Positions 55,151 to 63,629 of a stretch of 64,000 nucleotides of DNA are shown here, one piece after another. The notes beneath the pieces are model-generated. The model was not told the origin of the DNA, did no database searches, and was given only the letters and a program-made list of their open reading frames with translations. Every line of letters starts with the position of its first letter. Positions within the stretch are counted from its first letter, which is position 1. This DNA is from Arthrobacter sp. AQ5-05 (lineage in GTDB: Bacteria; Actinomycetota; Actinomycetes; Actinomycetales; Micrococcaceae), in the NCBI RefSeq assembly GCF_003287975.1, contig NZ_QMKQ01000001.1:490364-554363 (forward strand), read 5' to 3'. The position numbers and the translations under genes are program-made.

Positions 55151-55879
55151 TCAGTATCCGGTTGTGAATTCCCGCCAGAGCTCGTCGGGGTCAAGGTCGA
55201 GGTGCTGGTCGGTGATGGCCTGGGCCACCAGCAACTGTCCGGTGCGGGTGAGGTGTTCGCGCATGGCTGCGGCTGCCTCCTGGCCCCTGCCGGCATTGAT
55301 GGCCTCGATGACGGGAGCGTGTTCGCCCAGGATTTCGGTGAGTGAGCGTTCCTTCCCTGCCGTGGAGACACCCAGCAGCCGGGTGGAATCGCGCAGCCGG
55401 TTCACGATGCCGCGGCCGCGGTTGGAGCCTGCGGCGCCCAGGATGGTGTCGTGCACCTGTTGGTCAAGGTCGAAGAACTCGTCAAGGGACCCGCGTTCGG
55501 CGGCCGAGCGCATGCGGGCCTCGAGGTCGTTGAACGTGGCGGCCAGTGCCGGGGTGCTGGCATGGGCGGCGCGAAGTGCGGCCGGCACCTCGAGGGCCAG
55601 GCGCAGCGAGAAGATTTCCGCCACGTCGTGCGGGCTGGTGGGGATGATCCGGAATCCGCGGTTGCGCGAGAATTCGATCAGTCCGGCCTCTTCCAGGCGC
55701 AGCAGTCCGTCGCGGACCGGCGAGCGCGAGATGCCCAGCTGCTCGGCGAGCTGGTAGACGCTGTAGAGCCGTCCGACTTCCATATCCCCGGTGACCACGG
55801 CGTGGCGCACGTGGTTCATGACCTGGTCGGTCAGGGACTGCCCGCGTTGGGGCAAGGTGCGCGAATCGGGACTAGTCAT
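55151..55879 (-). CDS. GntR-family regulator, FadR/FCD type
   Basis: A 242-residue regulator. The winged HTH is LTDQVMNHVRHAVVTGDMEVGRLYSVYQLAEQLGISRSPVRDGLLRLEEAGLIEF (residues ~16-70). The FCD ligand domain (VAEIFSLRLALEVPAALRAA; FFDLDQQVHDTILGAAGS; EHAPVIEAINAGRGQEAAAAMREHL) keeps the Asp and His residues that bind metal. FadR/FCD regulators often sense carboxylic acids such as lactate or glycolate. It is divergent from the fused 2-hydroxyacid dehydrogenase, which it probably controls through the palindrome between them. Confidence 0.9.
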   Translation of the reverse strand: MTSPDSRTLPQRGQSLTDQVMNHVRHAVVTGDMEVGRLYSVYQLAEQLGISRSPVRDGLLRLEEAGLIEFSRNRGFRIIPTSPHDVAEIFSLRLALEVPAALRAAHASTPALAATFNDLEARMRSAAERGSLDEFFDLDQQVHDTILGAAGSNRGRGIVNRLRDSTRLLGVSTAGKERSLTEILGEHAPVIEAINAGRGQEAAAAMREHLTRTGQLLVAQAITDQHLDLDPDELWREFTTGY

Positions 55880-55954
55880 GTTCTGATTCTCTCATTTTTC
55901 GGGCACAGGCGGGAGGACGGGTGTTTCTTGACGCGACCATATCGCCGATTGCAT

Positions 55955-55966
55955 GTAACATGTTAC
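55955..55966. promoter_or_regulatory. GntR-type palindrome GTAACATGTTAC
   Basis: A perfect 12-bp palindrome 37 nt before the dehydrogenase ATG and 76 nt before the GntR start. A TTGACG (55928-55933) lies upstream, so the palindrome covers the -10 region of the dehydrogenase promoter. Half-site GTxxxx fits FadR-type sites loosely. Confidence 0.5.
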
Positions 55967-56002
55967 TCTGGCTTCACTTGCCCCCGAAGAGAGGTCCTTC
56001 CC

Positions 56003-58900
56003 ATGGAAACCATGCCCACCACGGTTGATGCGGCCGCCGAGATGCGTTCGCGCCTGCGCACCGACCTGGGAACGCGAGCCGCCTATGTCTCGGACGCCTC
56101 GATCTTCAGGCGTGTCCCGGCCGCGGTGCTGGAGGTGCGCAGCGAGGCGGACATCGCCTTGGCCCTGGCCTACGCACGCTCCGAGGGGTTGGGTGTCACC
56201 AGCCGCGGCGGCGGAACTTCGGTGGCGGGCAACGCGATCGGCGAGGGACTGGTGCTGGACACCTCGCGCTACTTCAACAAGATCCTGTCGATCGATCCGG
56301 TCGCCCGCACCGCGCGCATCCAGCCCGGGGTCGTGTGCGACAAGCTCCGCGATGCGGCGGCCGAATTCGGGCTGACCTACGGGCCCGATCCCTCCACCCA
56401 CAGCCGCTGCACCGTCGGCGGCATGGTCGCCAACAATGCCTGCGGATCCCATTCCCTGGCCTGGGGCACCGCGGCGGACAACGTCGAGTCCATCAAGGTC
56501 ATGTTCGCCGACGGATCCACCGCCACCCTGGGCGCCAACGGGACCGATGACCACGAGTTGGATGCGGCGCTGAAGAAGCTGCGCGATGGGAACCTGGCGG
56601 TGCTGCGCACCGAGCTCGGCCGCTTCCCCCGCCAGGTCTCCGGCTACGGTCTGCACCACCTGCTGCCGGAGAACGGGTTCAACACCGCCCGTGCCTTCGC
56701 CGGGTCCGAGGGAACCTGCGGCATCATCACCGAGCTCACCGTGAAGCTGGTCCAAAAGCCCAAGGCGACTGCCCTGGCCGTGCTCGCCTTCGCAACGGTC
56801 TTCGACGCCGCGGCAGCCGCCGCCACCATGCGTCGGCCCGGCATCACCACCGCAGAAGGCATGGGCGGGGACCTGCTCGACGCGCTTCGCTCGCGGCCCG
56901 GACAGGAACTGGCAGGGGCCCACCTTCCCGGCATGGACGGAGCCTACGGGTCGATCGAGCGGGCGGGCGGCTGGCTGTTCTGCGAAACCGCGGGGGACAC
57001 TCCCCAGGCTGCACGGGCCATTGCCGAGGCATTGGCCAACGAATACCTGGCCGCGGACCCGGTCACCGCCATTGACGCGGCGGTCGTCACCGATCCTGCA
57101 GCGGCCCGCACGCTGTGGCGGATCCGCGAGGCCGCCGCCGGCATCGTGACCCGGCTGCCCGATGGCGGGGAGGCCTGGCCCTCCTGGGAGGACTCGGCGG
57201 TTCCGCCGGAGCACCTGGCCGACTACCTGCGCGACCTCTACGCGCTGATGGCGAAGCACGGCCTGCGCGGCATTCCCTTCGGCCACTTCGGAGAGGGCTG
57301 CGTGCACGTGCGCATCTCCTTCACCCTGGGCACCGAGGAAGGTGTGGCGGTCTTCCGCTCCTTCATGGAAGCCGCCGCACGCACCGTGGCCCGCTACGGC
57401 GGATCGCTCTCCGGGGAACACGGGGACGGGCGCGCCCGCTCCGAACTGCTGGGCACCATGTACAGCGGGGCAGCGATGGGTGCCTTCAGGGACTTCAAGA
57501 ACATCTTCGACCCCACCGGGCTGTTCAACCCCGGGGTGCTCATCGACCCCGAGCGGATCGATGACCGGCTGCGGCCCGGCCCGGGCCAGCGCATCTTCGA
57601 GCTGTCGCCCGTCCATGCGCTCTCCCGTGACAGGGGATCGCTGCTCAACGGCGTGAACCGCTGCGTCGGGGTGGGGTTGTGCCGCTCCGACGAGGGCGCG
57701 ATGTGCCCCTCCTTCCAGGGCACCGGCGACGAGGTGCACTCCACCCGGGGACGGGCCCGGGTGCTCTCGGAGATGTTCCGCGGCGAAACCCTGCCCTCGG
57801 CCTACCGCTCCGAGGAAGTCAAGGAAGCACTGGACTTGTGCCTGTCCTGCAAGGCCTGCGCCTCCGAGTGCCCGGTCAACGTGGACATGGCCACCTACAA
57901 GTCGGAGTTCCTGCACCGCTTCTACGAGAAGCGGCTGCGCCCCATGGCACACTACACCATGGGCTGGCTGCCGATCCTGACCCGGATCCTGCACCTGGTT
58001 CCGGGTGCGGCCGGCACCACCAACGCGCTGCTGCGGATCAAGATGGTCGAGCGCCTGGCCAAGAAGCTCGGCGGCATCGAATCGACCCGCACCATGGTCG
58101 CCTTCGCCCCCGAGTCCCTGCAGCGGTGGTTCGCCAAACGGCCGAGACCCAATGCAACCTCCGGCTCCACGGTGGTGCTCTGGCCGGATTCCTTCAACAA
58201 CCACCTGGACACCTCCCCGGCCAAGGCCGCCGTCGAGGTGCTCGAGGCCCTGGGCTACAACGTCATCATCCCCGACGGCTTCGTCTGCTGCGGGCTCACC
58301 TGGCACTCCACCGGGCAACTGGATGCCGCCCGGAAGGTCATCGGCCGCACGCTGAAGGTCATGGAACCGCTGCTGGATGCCGGTTACCCGGTCATCGGGC
58401 TGGAGCCCTCCTGCACGGTGATGCTGGGACACGAAATCACCGAGCTGGTCCCCGAGGACCCGCGCGCAGCCGCATTGGCCGCCGCCGTGCTGCCCTTCGG
58501 CGACCTGGTCGCCAGGCACCTGCCGGCAGGCGGCAAGCCCGGTGCCGCCTGGCCCTTTGGCGCGTTGGACGCCGGGGCGGTCTCCCAGGTGCACTGCCAT
58601 GAACGTTCGCTGGGCGACCACTCCGGAACCGCGAAGGTGCTTGCCGGCCTCGGCATTGATGAGCGCGAGATCGGAACCGGGTGCTGCGGGCTGGCCGGAA
58701 ACTGGGGATTCGAGCCCGGGCACGCCGAGCTCTCCCGTTCCCTCGGCGAGCGCGAGCTCTTCCCGGCGATCCGCGGGCGAGCCGAGGGGGACCTGGTGCT
58801 GGCCGACGGGTTTTCCTGCCGCACCCAGATCTCCGAGGGCACCGACGCGAGGGGCATGCACCTGGCCCAGGTGCTCGCCGCTGCACGCCTGGATCCCTAA
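56003..58900 (+). CDS. Fused FAD/4Fe-4S 2-hydroxyacid dehydrogenase (GlcD-GlcF / D-lactate dehydrogenase-like)
   Basis: A 965-residue fusion. Residues ~40-260 form the FAD-binding PCMH domain (SRGGGTSVAGNAIG; CTVGGMVANNACGSHSLAWG), followed by the FAD-linked oxidase C-terminal domain (GHFGEGCVHVRIS, LSGEHGDGRARSELL). From ~550, CVGVGLC...CPSF and CLSCKACASECP are two 4Fe-4S binding sets. Two CCG domains end the protein (GFVCCGLTWHS and GTGCCGLAGNWGF). This passes electrons from a D-2-hydroxyacid, most likely D-lactate, glycolate or 2-hydroxyglutarate, to the quinone pool at the membrane. The ATG at 56003 is preceded by AGAGAGG; the open frame upstream is antisense to gntR. GntR is its likely regulator. 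Confidence 0.92.
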   Translation: METMPTTVDAAAEMRSRLRTDLGTRAAYVSDASIFRRVPAAVLEVRSEADIALALAYARSEGLGVTSRGGGTSVAGNAIGEGLVLDTSRYFNKILSIDPVARTARIQPGVVCDKLRDAAAEFGLTYGPDPSTHSRCTVGGMVANNACGSHSLAWGTAADNVESIKVMFADGSTATLGANGTDDHELDAALKKLRDGNLAVLRTELGRFPRQVSGYGLHHLLPENGFNTARAFAGSEGTCGIITELTVKLVQKPKATALAVLAFATVFDAAAAAATMRRPGITTAEGMGGDLLDALRSRPGQELAGAHLPGMDGAYGSIERAGGWLFCETAGDTPQAARAIAEALANEYLAADPVTAIDAAVVTDPAAARTLWRIREAAAGIVTRLPDGGEAWPSWEDSAVPPEHLADYLRDLYALMAKHGLRGIPFGHFGEGCVHVRISFTLGTEEGVAVFRSFMEAAARTVARYGGSLSGEHGDGRARSELLGTMYSGAAMGAFRDFKNIFDPTGLFNPGVLIDPERIDDRLRPGPGQRIFELSPVHALSRDRGSLLNGVNRCVGVGLCRSDEGAMCPSFQGTGDEVHSTRGRARVLSEMFRGETLPSAYRSEEVKEALDLCLSCKACASECPVNVDMATYKSEFLHRFYEKRLRPMAHYTMGWLPILTRILHLVPGAAGTTNALLRIKMVERLAKKLGGIESTRTMVAFAPESLQRWFAKRPRPNATSGSTVVLWPDSFNNHLDTSPAKAAVEVLEALGYNVIIPDGFVCCGLTWHSTGQLDAARKVIGRTLKVMEPLLDAGYPVIGLEPSCTVMLGHEITELVPEDPRAAALAAAVLPFGDLVARHLPAGGKPGAAWPFGALDAGAVSQVHCHERSLGDHSGTAKVLAGLGIDEREIGTGCCGLAGNWGFEPGHAELSRSLGERELFPAIRGRAEGDLVLADGFSCRTQISEGTDARGMHLAQVLAAARLDP

Positions 58901-59008
58901 ACGCCGCACCCACGCGTCCTGTGCGCAGGTGGGCATTGCGTGGCGGGAGGGACCGGGCAATACCCGGCCCAATGCACCGGGCATTGCCCGCCCCCGGAGG
59001 TACACGAC

Positions 59009-59773
59009 ATGGCCGAGATGCCGGCGCCCACCCACTATCAGCCGTTGGACACCCCTCTGGCCGGCAAACGCGTCCGGGCCACCGAAGGTGCCGAGGGACT
59101 GGGCGCAGCCATCGCCCGTACGCTGGCCGGCCAGGGCACACACCCGATCGTTGCCGACCGCGACGAGGCCGCGGCCGACGTGCTGGCGCGGGAGATCAAC
59201 GGCGAAGCGTGGGAAATGGGCTTCCTGGAAACCGCCGCCCTCGAATCGCCGCGGCTGGAGGTCGACGTGCTCATCAACACCGCCGGGGTCCAGGCTGTCG
59301 CCCCGATCCAGGACTTCGAGCCCGCCGCCTTCCACCGGATCCTCACGCTGATGCTCGAGGTTCACTTCCTGCTCACCCGTGCGGCCCTTCCGGATATGTA
59401 CCAGCGGGGCAACGGGCGCATCATCAACATTTCCTCCATCCACCGCCTGCGCGCCTCTGGATTCAAGTCGGCCTACGTGGCGGCCAAAGCACGGGCCTGA
59501 AGGATTACCCAAGGCCACCACCCGGGGGCACCAGCAATTGCGTGAACCCCGGATATGCGCGCACCGCATGGTCGAAGGGCAGAGCAAGGACCAAGCCGCC
59601 ATGCACGGGATCGACGAGGACGCCGTGCTGGAAACGGTTATGCCCACCAAGTATGCGATCAAGCGGCTCATCGTGCCGCACGAGGTCGCAACGCTCGCTG
59701 CCTTCCTGGCCTTGGGGCCGGTTGCCACTGTCACCGGGTCTCCTACGTGCTAGACGGCGGGTGGAACGCGTGA
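59009..59773 (+). pseudogene. 3-hydroxybutyrate dehydrogenase-like SDR, frameshifted
   Basis: GGAGG and ATG at 59009 start an SDR. VRATEGAEGLGAAIARTLA stands for the usual cofactor motif (TGxxxGxG) and is damaged. VDVLINTAGVQAVAPIQDF and GRIINISSIHRLRASGFKSAYVAAK (catalytic Ser/Tyr/Lys) are readable, and the spacing between the first two parts is short, suggesting an internal deletion. The frame stops at 59500. In a second frame the family sequence continues in pieces (MHGIDEDAVLE; IKRLIVPHEVATLAAFLALG), then a third frame closes with LDGGWNA and a stop at 59771-59773. At least two frameshifts make it non-functional. Confidence 0.72.
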
Positions 59774-60110
59774 TGCGGTCCGCGATCCTGCGCGAGTTGC
59801 CCGCCGGTGCGAATGTTCCCTGCGCCGACAGCCATCCGTTGGGGATCCAGGAGCTGGCCACCCCGCACCCGCGCGCCGGGGAGGTCGGGGTGGACATCAC
59901 TTTCTCCTCGCTGTGCCACTCGGACCTCGCTGTCATCAACGGCTCCCGTCCCCGGCCGCTGCCCATGGCGCTGGGCCACGAGGCCGTCGGCCCGGTCGCC
60001 AGCCTGGGCGAGGGAATAAGGCAGAGGCGTTGGACGCGATGGTCGAGGGCAGGGTCATATCCGCCGGCTGTTGGTGCCGTAGGCCGGCAGCGGTTGTGCC
60101 GGCGGCCTAT
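59773..60110 (+). pseudogene. N-terminal fragment of a zinc alcohol dehydrogenase
   Basis: The ATG at 59773 overlaps the SDR remnant's stop. The frame gives IQELATPHPRAGEVGVDI, then SSLCHSDLAVING with the catalytic zinc ligand Cys, and PLPMALGHEAVGPVASLGEGI with the His/Glu of the zinc site. After ~80 residues the match ends; the rest (AEALDAMVEGRV in another frame) may be the very C-terminus, joined by a deletion. About 75% of the enzyme is missing. The downstream limit is approximate. Confidence 0.6.
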
Positions 60111-60246
60111 CCTCGTCCGCATTTTGCTGAGTCATCCGCAAAGTGGACCTTCGACGGGGGCGGTGCCCAGGTGTTTTCGGTGCCAAGTGATGCTCCAGCT
60201 GTCTGGGTGTCGCCATCGGCATCGTTGGCGGCAGTAATCTTGACTC

Positions 60247-60789
60247 GTGTTTGAAACATGCCAGCTGAGTGAAGAAGTCAATATGCGGATCCTGTGCCCG
60301 GCTGATGCCGCAGTGCTTGCCGATGCCTATGTGCGCAACCGCGAGTACCTTTCCTCCTGGGAACCCGAGCGTCCCCGGGAGTACTACACCGAGGCGTGGC
60401 AGGCTGCTGACATTGCCAGACGCCTTGGAGCAACCGAGGCCGGAGAAGGGTATCCACTGGCATTGTTTGCCGGCAATACCCTGGTAGGCCGATTCAACGT
60501 GGCCGGAATCGTGCGTGGACCATTCCAAAGCGCGGGACTGGGTTACTGGGTGGACAGCGAGTACGCGGGCCGCGGTCTGGCAACAGCTGGGGTGCAGGTG
60601 ATCGTTGAAACCGCACGTGCAAAACTTGGCTTGCACCGCATGGAAGCAAGCACCCTCCTGCGCAACCTCGGCTCACAAAGGGTGCTGTTGAAGGCGGGCT
60701 TCCGGCAGATCGGGATGGCTCCGCGGTATTTGCAAATTGCCGGAACGTGGCAGGACCACAACCTTTACCAAGTTCTCCTGCATGACTAG
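60247..60789 (+). CDS. GNAT acetyltransferase, RimJ/RimL-like
   Basis: A 180-residue N-acetyltransferase. MRILCPADAAVLADAYVRNREYLSSWEP is the RimJ-type opening, LALFAGNTLVGRFNVAGIVRG the central strand, and YWVDSEYAGRGLATAGVQVIVETAR the acetyl-CoA binding motif A (GRGLAT near residue 100). LGLHRMEASTLLRNLGSQRVLLKAGF completes the fold. RimJ/L proteins acetylate ribosomal N-termini, but most relatives act on unknown amines. GTG at 60247 is used because the frame before the ATG at 60283 encodes a first strand; no clear ribosome binding site. Confidence 0.85.
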   Translation: MFETCQLSEEVNMRILCPADAAVLADAYVRNREYLSSWEPERPREYYTEAWQAADIARRLGATEAGEGYPLALFAGNTLVGRFNVAGIVRGPFQSAGLGYWVDSEYAGRGLATAGVQVIVETARAKLGLHRMEASTLLRNLGSQRVLLKAGFRQIGMAPRYLQIAGTWQDHNLYQVLLHD

Positions 60790-61032
60790 ACTCTCGAAAT
60801 CCTGTCCATGAGTCCAGGGCCGCCCACGCGCTCGTTGGCTATCCGTGCGCAGAACGTTGGCCGGAGGTCTTTCCATGAAGAAGACAGCTCTGCGCGGCAA
60901 ACAGGTGAGCGGGCAGATGCGCCACCCGTGGTCCCATGCAGTATGCCAGGGGTGCCTGGTTGAGGAGGCGTGGGCCTGCATTTGGGGCCAAGCGTCGGAA
61001 AGAAACGACTACCAACTACGCCGGGGTTCTGC

Positions 61033-61899
61033 ATGGACTCGACTTCCATGAGCGATAGCCGAATTGAGATCGATTGGGAATCCGCACGCACCAGTAATCG
61101 CGACAATTGGGAAGACCGAGTTCCCCTGCACGAAACGGCATACGCGGTCAGTGACTTGGATGATCCCGACCACCTGACCGGAGTCATCAGAACCGATCTG
61201 AGGGCACTCGCTCCGTTCCTCCCAGCCGGCACGGTCTCGGGTTTGGATGTGTGCCATCTCCAGTGTCACATCGGCACGGACACGTTGTCCCTGGCTCGGG
61301 CAGGGGCAAGGGTCACGGGCGTCGATTTCTCCCCCTCCGCCCTGGAATCCGCCGCTGGGCTGGCAGATCGTCTGGACCTCGAAGCCACCTGGGTGGAAAC
61401 CGACGTCCTTGACGCCCGGGCCGCCGTCGACGGCGACTTCGACCTCGTCTACACCAGCATCGGAACCATCACGTGGCTTCCGGATCTGGAGCGTTGGGCA
61501 ACCCAAATTGCGGGGCTCCTGCGGACCGGCGGGACGTTTTACATCCGCGATGGGCATCCTTCCCTCTATGCCATTGATGAACATGCCGCCGGGCTACGGC
61601 TTCGCTACCCATACTTTGGCAACGGCCAGGCACAGATGTGGGATGACGAGTCCACCTACGTCGGAGAGGGCAAAGTGGCCCACCCTCGAACTTTCCAATG
61701 GGCACACCCCATCGCCGATATCCTCAACGCCCTTATCGGTGCCGGGCTGCAGATTCTTCGCTTCGACGAGGGCAGGTCGCTGCCGTGGAGGTTCAGTCCC
61801 CGGATGGTCGAGGTGCCGGACGGCTACGCATGGCCGGAATCCGAGCGCGATCTTGTACCTTGCAGCTACACCGTTATCGCCCGGAAAACGGGCGCCTAG
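61033..61899 (+). CDS. Class I SAM-dependent methyltransferase
   Basis: A 288-residue methyltransferase. Motif I is VSGLDVCHLQCHIGTDTLSLARAGARVTGVDFSPSAL (residues ~70-106), with Cys/His in place of the usual GxGxG glycines (DVCHLQCHIGTDT); this is typical of one subgroup of small-molecule methyltransferases. ATWVETDVLDARAAV is motif II. FDLVYTSIGTITWLPDLERWATQIAGLLRTGGTFYIRDGHPS covers motifs III/IV. The substrate is unknown. Starts at 61033 and 61048 are both possible. It is separated from the GNAT gene by 243 nt without a gene. Confidence 0.83.
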   Translation: MDSTSMSDSRIEIDWESARTSNRDNWEDRVPLHETAYAVSDLDDPDHLTGVIRTDLRALAPFLPAGTVSGLDVCHLQCHIGTDTLSLARAGARVTGVDFSPSALESAAGLADRLDLEATWVETDVLDARAAVDGDFDLVYTSIGTITWLPDLERWATQIAGLLRTGGTFYIRDGHPSLYAIDEHAAGLRLRYPYFGNGQAQMWDDESTYVGEGKVAHPRTFQWAHPIADILNALIGAGLQILRFDEGRSLPWRFSPRMVEVPDGYAWPESERDLVPCSYTVIARKTGA

Positions 61900-62101
61900 G
61901 CGAAGCAGGACGGACGAAGCCAGGCACCTTGGCGCGTTTGGTGCGGCGACCTTCGTCGCCGCCCACAACGACCGTGTCGAGGTCCCAGGCGACAGGAGCC
62001 TCCACCTCCACGCTCCCCGCGTGACAGCCCGACGCTTCAGCCACTGGGATCAGGACATCGATATGCCGAGCAAGCCGGGAGCCAACCCATAGGGTGTAGT
62101 G

Positions 62102-63140
62102 ATGACGGCACGTATTGAGAACGCCAACAGACTCTCCGACGTACTCACCGGGCTCGATGATGACGGCGTGCGTCGGCTCATCGAAGCTGCCGAGCCCGTT
62201 GGCGTGGGCATTGGGGGAACCACGAAGTCGGCCCGTATCGGTGAAACGACCGTCTTTGTGAAACAGCTCCCGCTGACCAGCATCGAAGAGGCCGATCCGA
62301 CCTCCACGGCCCTGCGCTTCCCGGCTTCCCTTTGTCAGCCACTACGGGATAGGAAGCCCCACCCACGGAGCCGGGCGGGAACTTGCCGCACACCGGGCGA
62401 CCTCGGCGTGGGTTCGGGATGGAGCGGTGGATTTCTTCCCGCTTTTGCTGGGGTGGCGGGTCGTTGACCTGAAATGCGATACGGACCTGCATGAATTCGA
62501 CGGCGATGTACCGCAACGCCAGTGGGGTACGCATTGGCCTGAGGTCCGGCGGCAGCTCGCCGCAATGAAGGACGCGCCCAATGGCATGGTGCTGTTCCCT
62601 GAGTACGTGCCCGAGACGCTGGGCGCCTGGCTGCGCGGAAGCCTGGCCGCCGGCACCGGGGTGACAGTTTTCGCCGACGTGGTCGCCCAGGTCCTCGACG
62701 CCACGGCCTGGATGAAAACCCAGGGCTTCCAGCACTTCGATGTGCATCCGGGCAACATCCTCGTACACGAGGGCAGGCTGCTGTTCACGGACTTCGGCCT
62801 GGCGCTCTGCCGCGGGTTCGACCTCGCCCCGGAGGAGAAAGCGTCCATGGCCACTCATGCAGGCTTTGACCGCGATACGGCCCTGATGCACCTGTTCCAT
62901 TGGGTGCTATTCGAACTCGGCCATGCCTCCGGTCCGCAGCGCCTGGCGCTGTTGCGTGCTGCCGCCGCCGACCCCCTCACGCCGGCACTGGACCCGGTTC
63001 GCGTGGCACTGGGCGACAGCGCCGACCTGATTGCCCGGCATGCGCATGTCGCTGTCCACCTCACCGAGATGTTCGGCCTTCTCATGAAGGCTGCGTTCGC
63101 TACGCGATACAAGGGCACGTGCGGTGAGCTGAGAACTTGA
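62102..63140 (+). pseudogene. Protein kinase-like gene interrupted by one frameshift
   Basis: The first frame from ATG 62102 reads VGVGIGGTTKSARIGETTVFVKQLPL, a kinase-like nucleotide loop and Lys. It is followed around 62325 by a +1 shift (an extra base in GGCTTCCC), after which the correct continuation is FVSHYGIGSPTHGAGRELAAHRA, then VDFFPLLLGWRVVDLKCDTDLHEF in the second frame. That frame carries the catalytic loop FQHFDVHPGNILV (HxDxxxxN) and metal-binding FTDFGLAL, and ends at 63140. All kinase landmarks are present, so the break is recent or a sequence error. It may phosphorylate a small molecule or protein. Confidence 0.68.
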
Positions 63141-63217
63141 AGCCTTTGCCATCCCAGGTCAAAGGCGTTTGCTGGTTTACGGCATCCAGGATTCGGGCAC
63201 GAAGTTGCGGATGCCGG

Positions 63218-63454
63218 TCAGAACAATGCGTCGGCGGTTCCCATGACGGCCGAAATGAGGAACGCAACCGCGCAGAAGATCAAGCACCAGGCCTTGACTT
63301 GGAATGAGGCGAACACTCTCGCGACGCGGTTGCGAGGCAGCGGCTTGCCGCCACGGTGTGCAGGCTCCGAGCGGGCTGGCCGTTCCGTCCTGACGGAATG
63401 GATAATACCCACCGCGAGTACACAAAAAATGGCCCACGTGATGATCAGGTCCAT
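63218..63454 (-). CDS. Small two-span membrane protein
   Basis: A 78-residue protein with two hydrophobic segments, LIITWAIFCVLAVGIIHSV (~residues 3-21) and AWCLIFCAVAFLISAVMG (~55-72), joined by a basic loop (RTERPARSEPAHRGGKPLPRNRVAR). AAGGA lies 8 nt before the ATG at 63454. No function is recognised. Confidence 0.65.
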   Translation of the reverse strand: MDLIITWAIFCVLAVGIIHSVRTERPARSEPAHRGGKPLPRNRVARVFASFQVKAWCLIFCAVAFLISAVMGTADALF

Positions 63455-63566
63455 TGCCTGTGTCCTTTTCGCTGGTTGGTGGATTCATCGTGAGGCGGCC
63501 ATCCTCGGGTCGCAGGTACCCAGGCCGAAGGCACCAACCGCGATGGCTGCCTGTTCATGGAACAAG

Positions 63567-63614
63567 GGCGTGGGCGGCGAAAACACTGAAAACCGTGCCT
63601 TCGCCGCCCACGCC
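63567..63614 (-). terminator. Terminator hairpin after the metallo-beta-lactamase-fold gene
   Basis: A 15-bp perfect stem GGCGTGGGCGGCGAA (63567-63581) with its complement (63600-63614) and an 18-nt loop, just downstream of the MBL gene stop in its direction. Confidence 0.65.
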
Positions 63615-63629
63615 GCGGATCAATGCCGG

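Noticed and set aside
55892..59734. Minus-strand open frame of about 1280 codons
   Set aside because: It is antisense to the fused 2-hydroxyacid dehydrogenase. The length reflects GC-rich codon bias; it has Gly/His/Arg-rich composition and no family motif.
60875..61051. Short plus-strand frame starting MKKTALRG
   Set aside because: No ribosome binding site fitting its start, overlaps the methyltransferase start and shows no motif.
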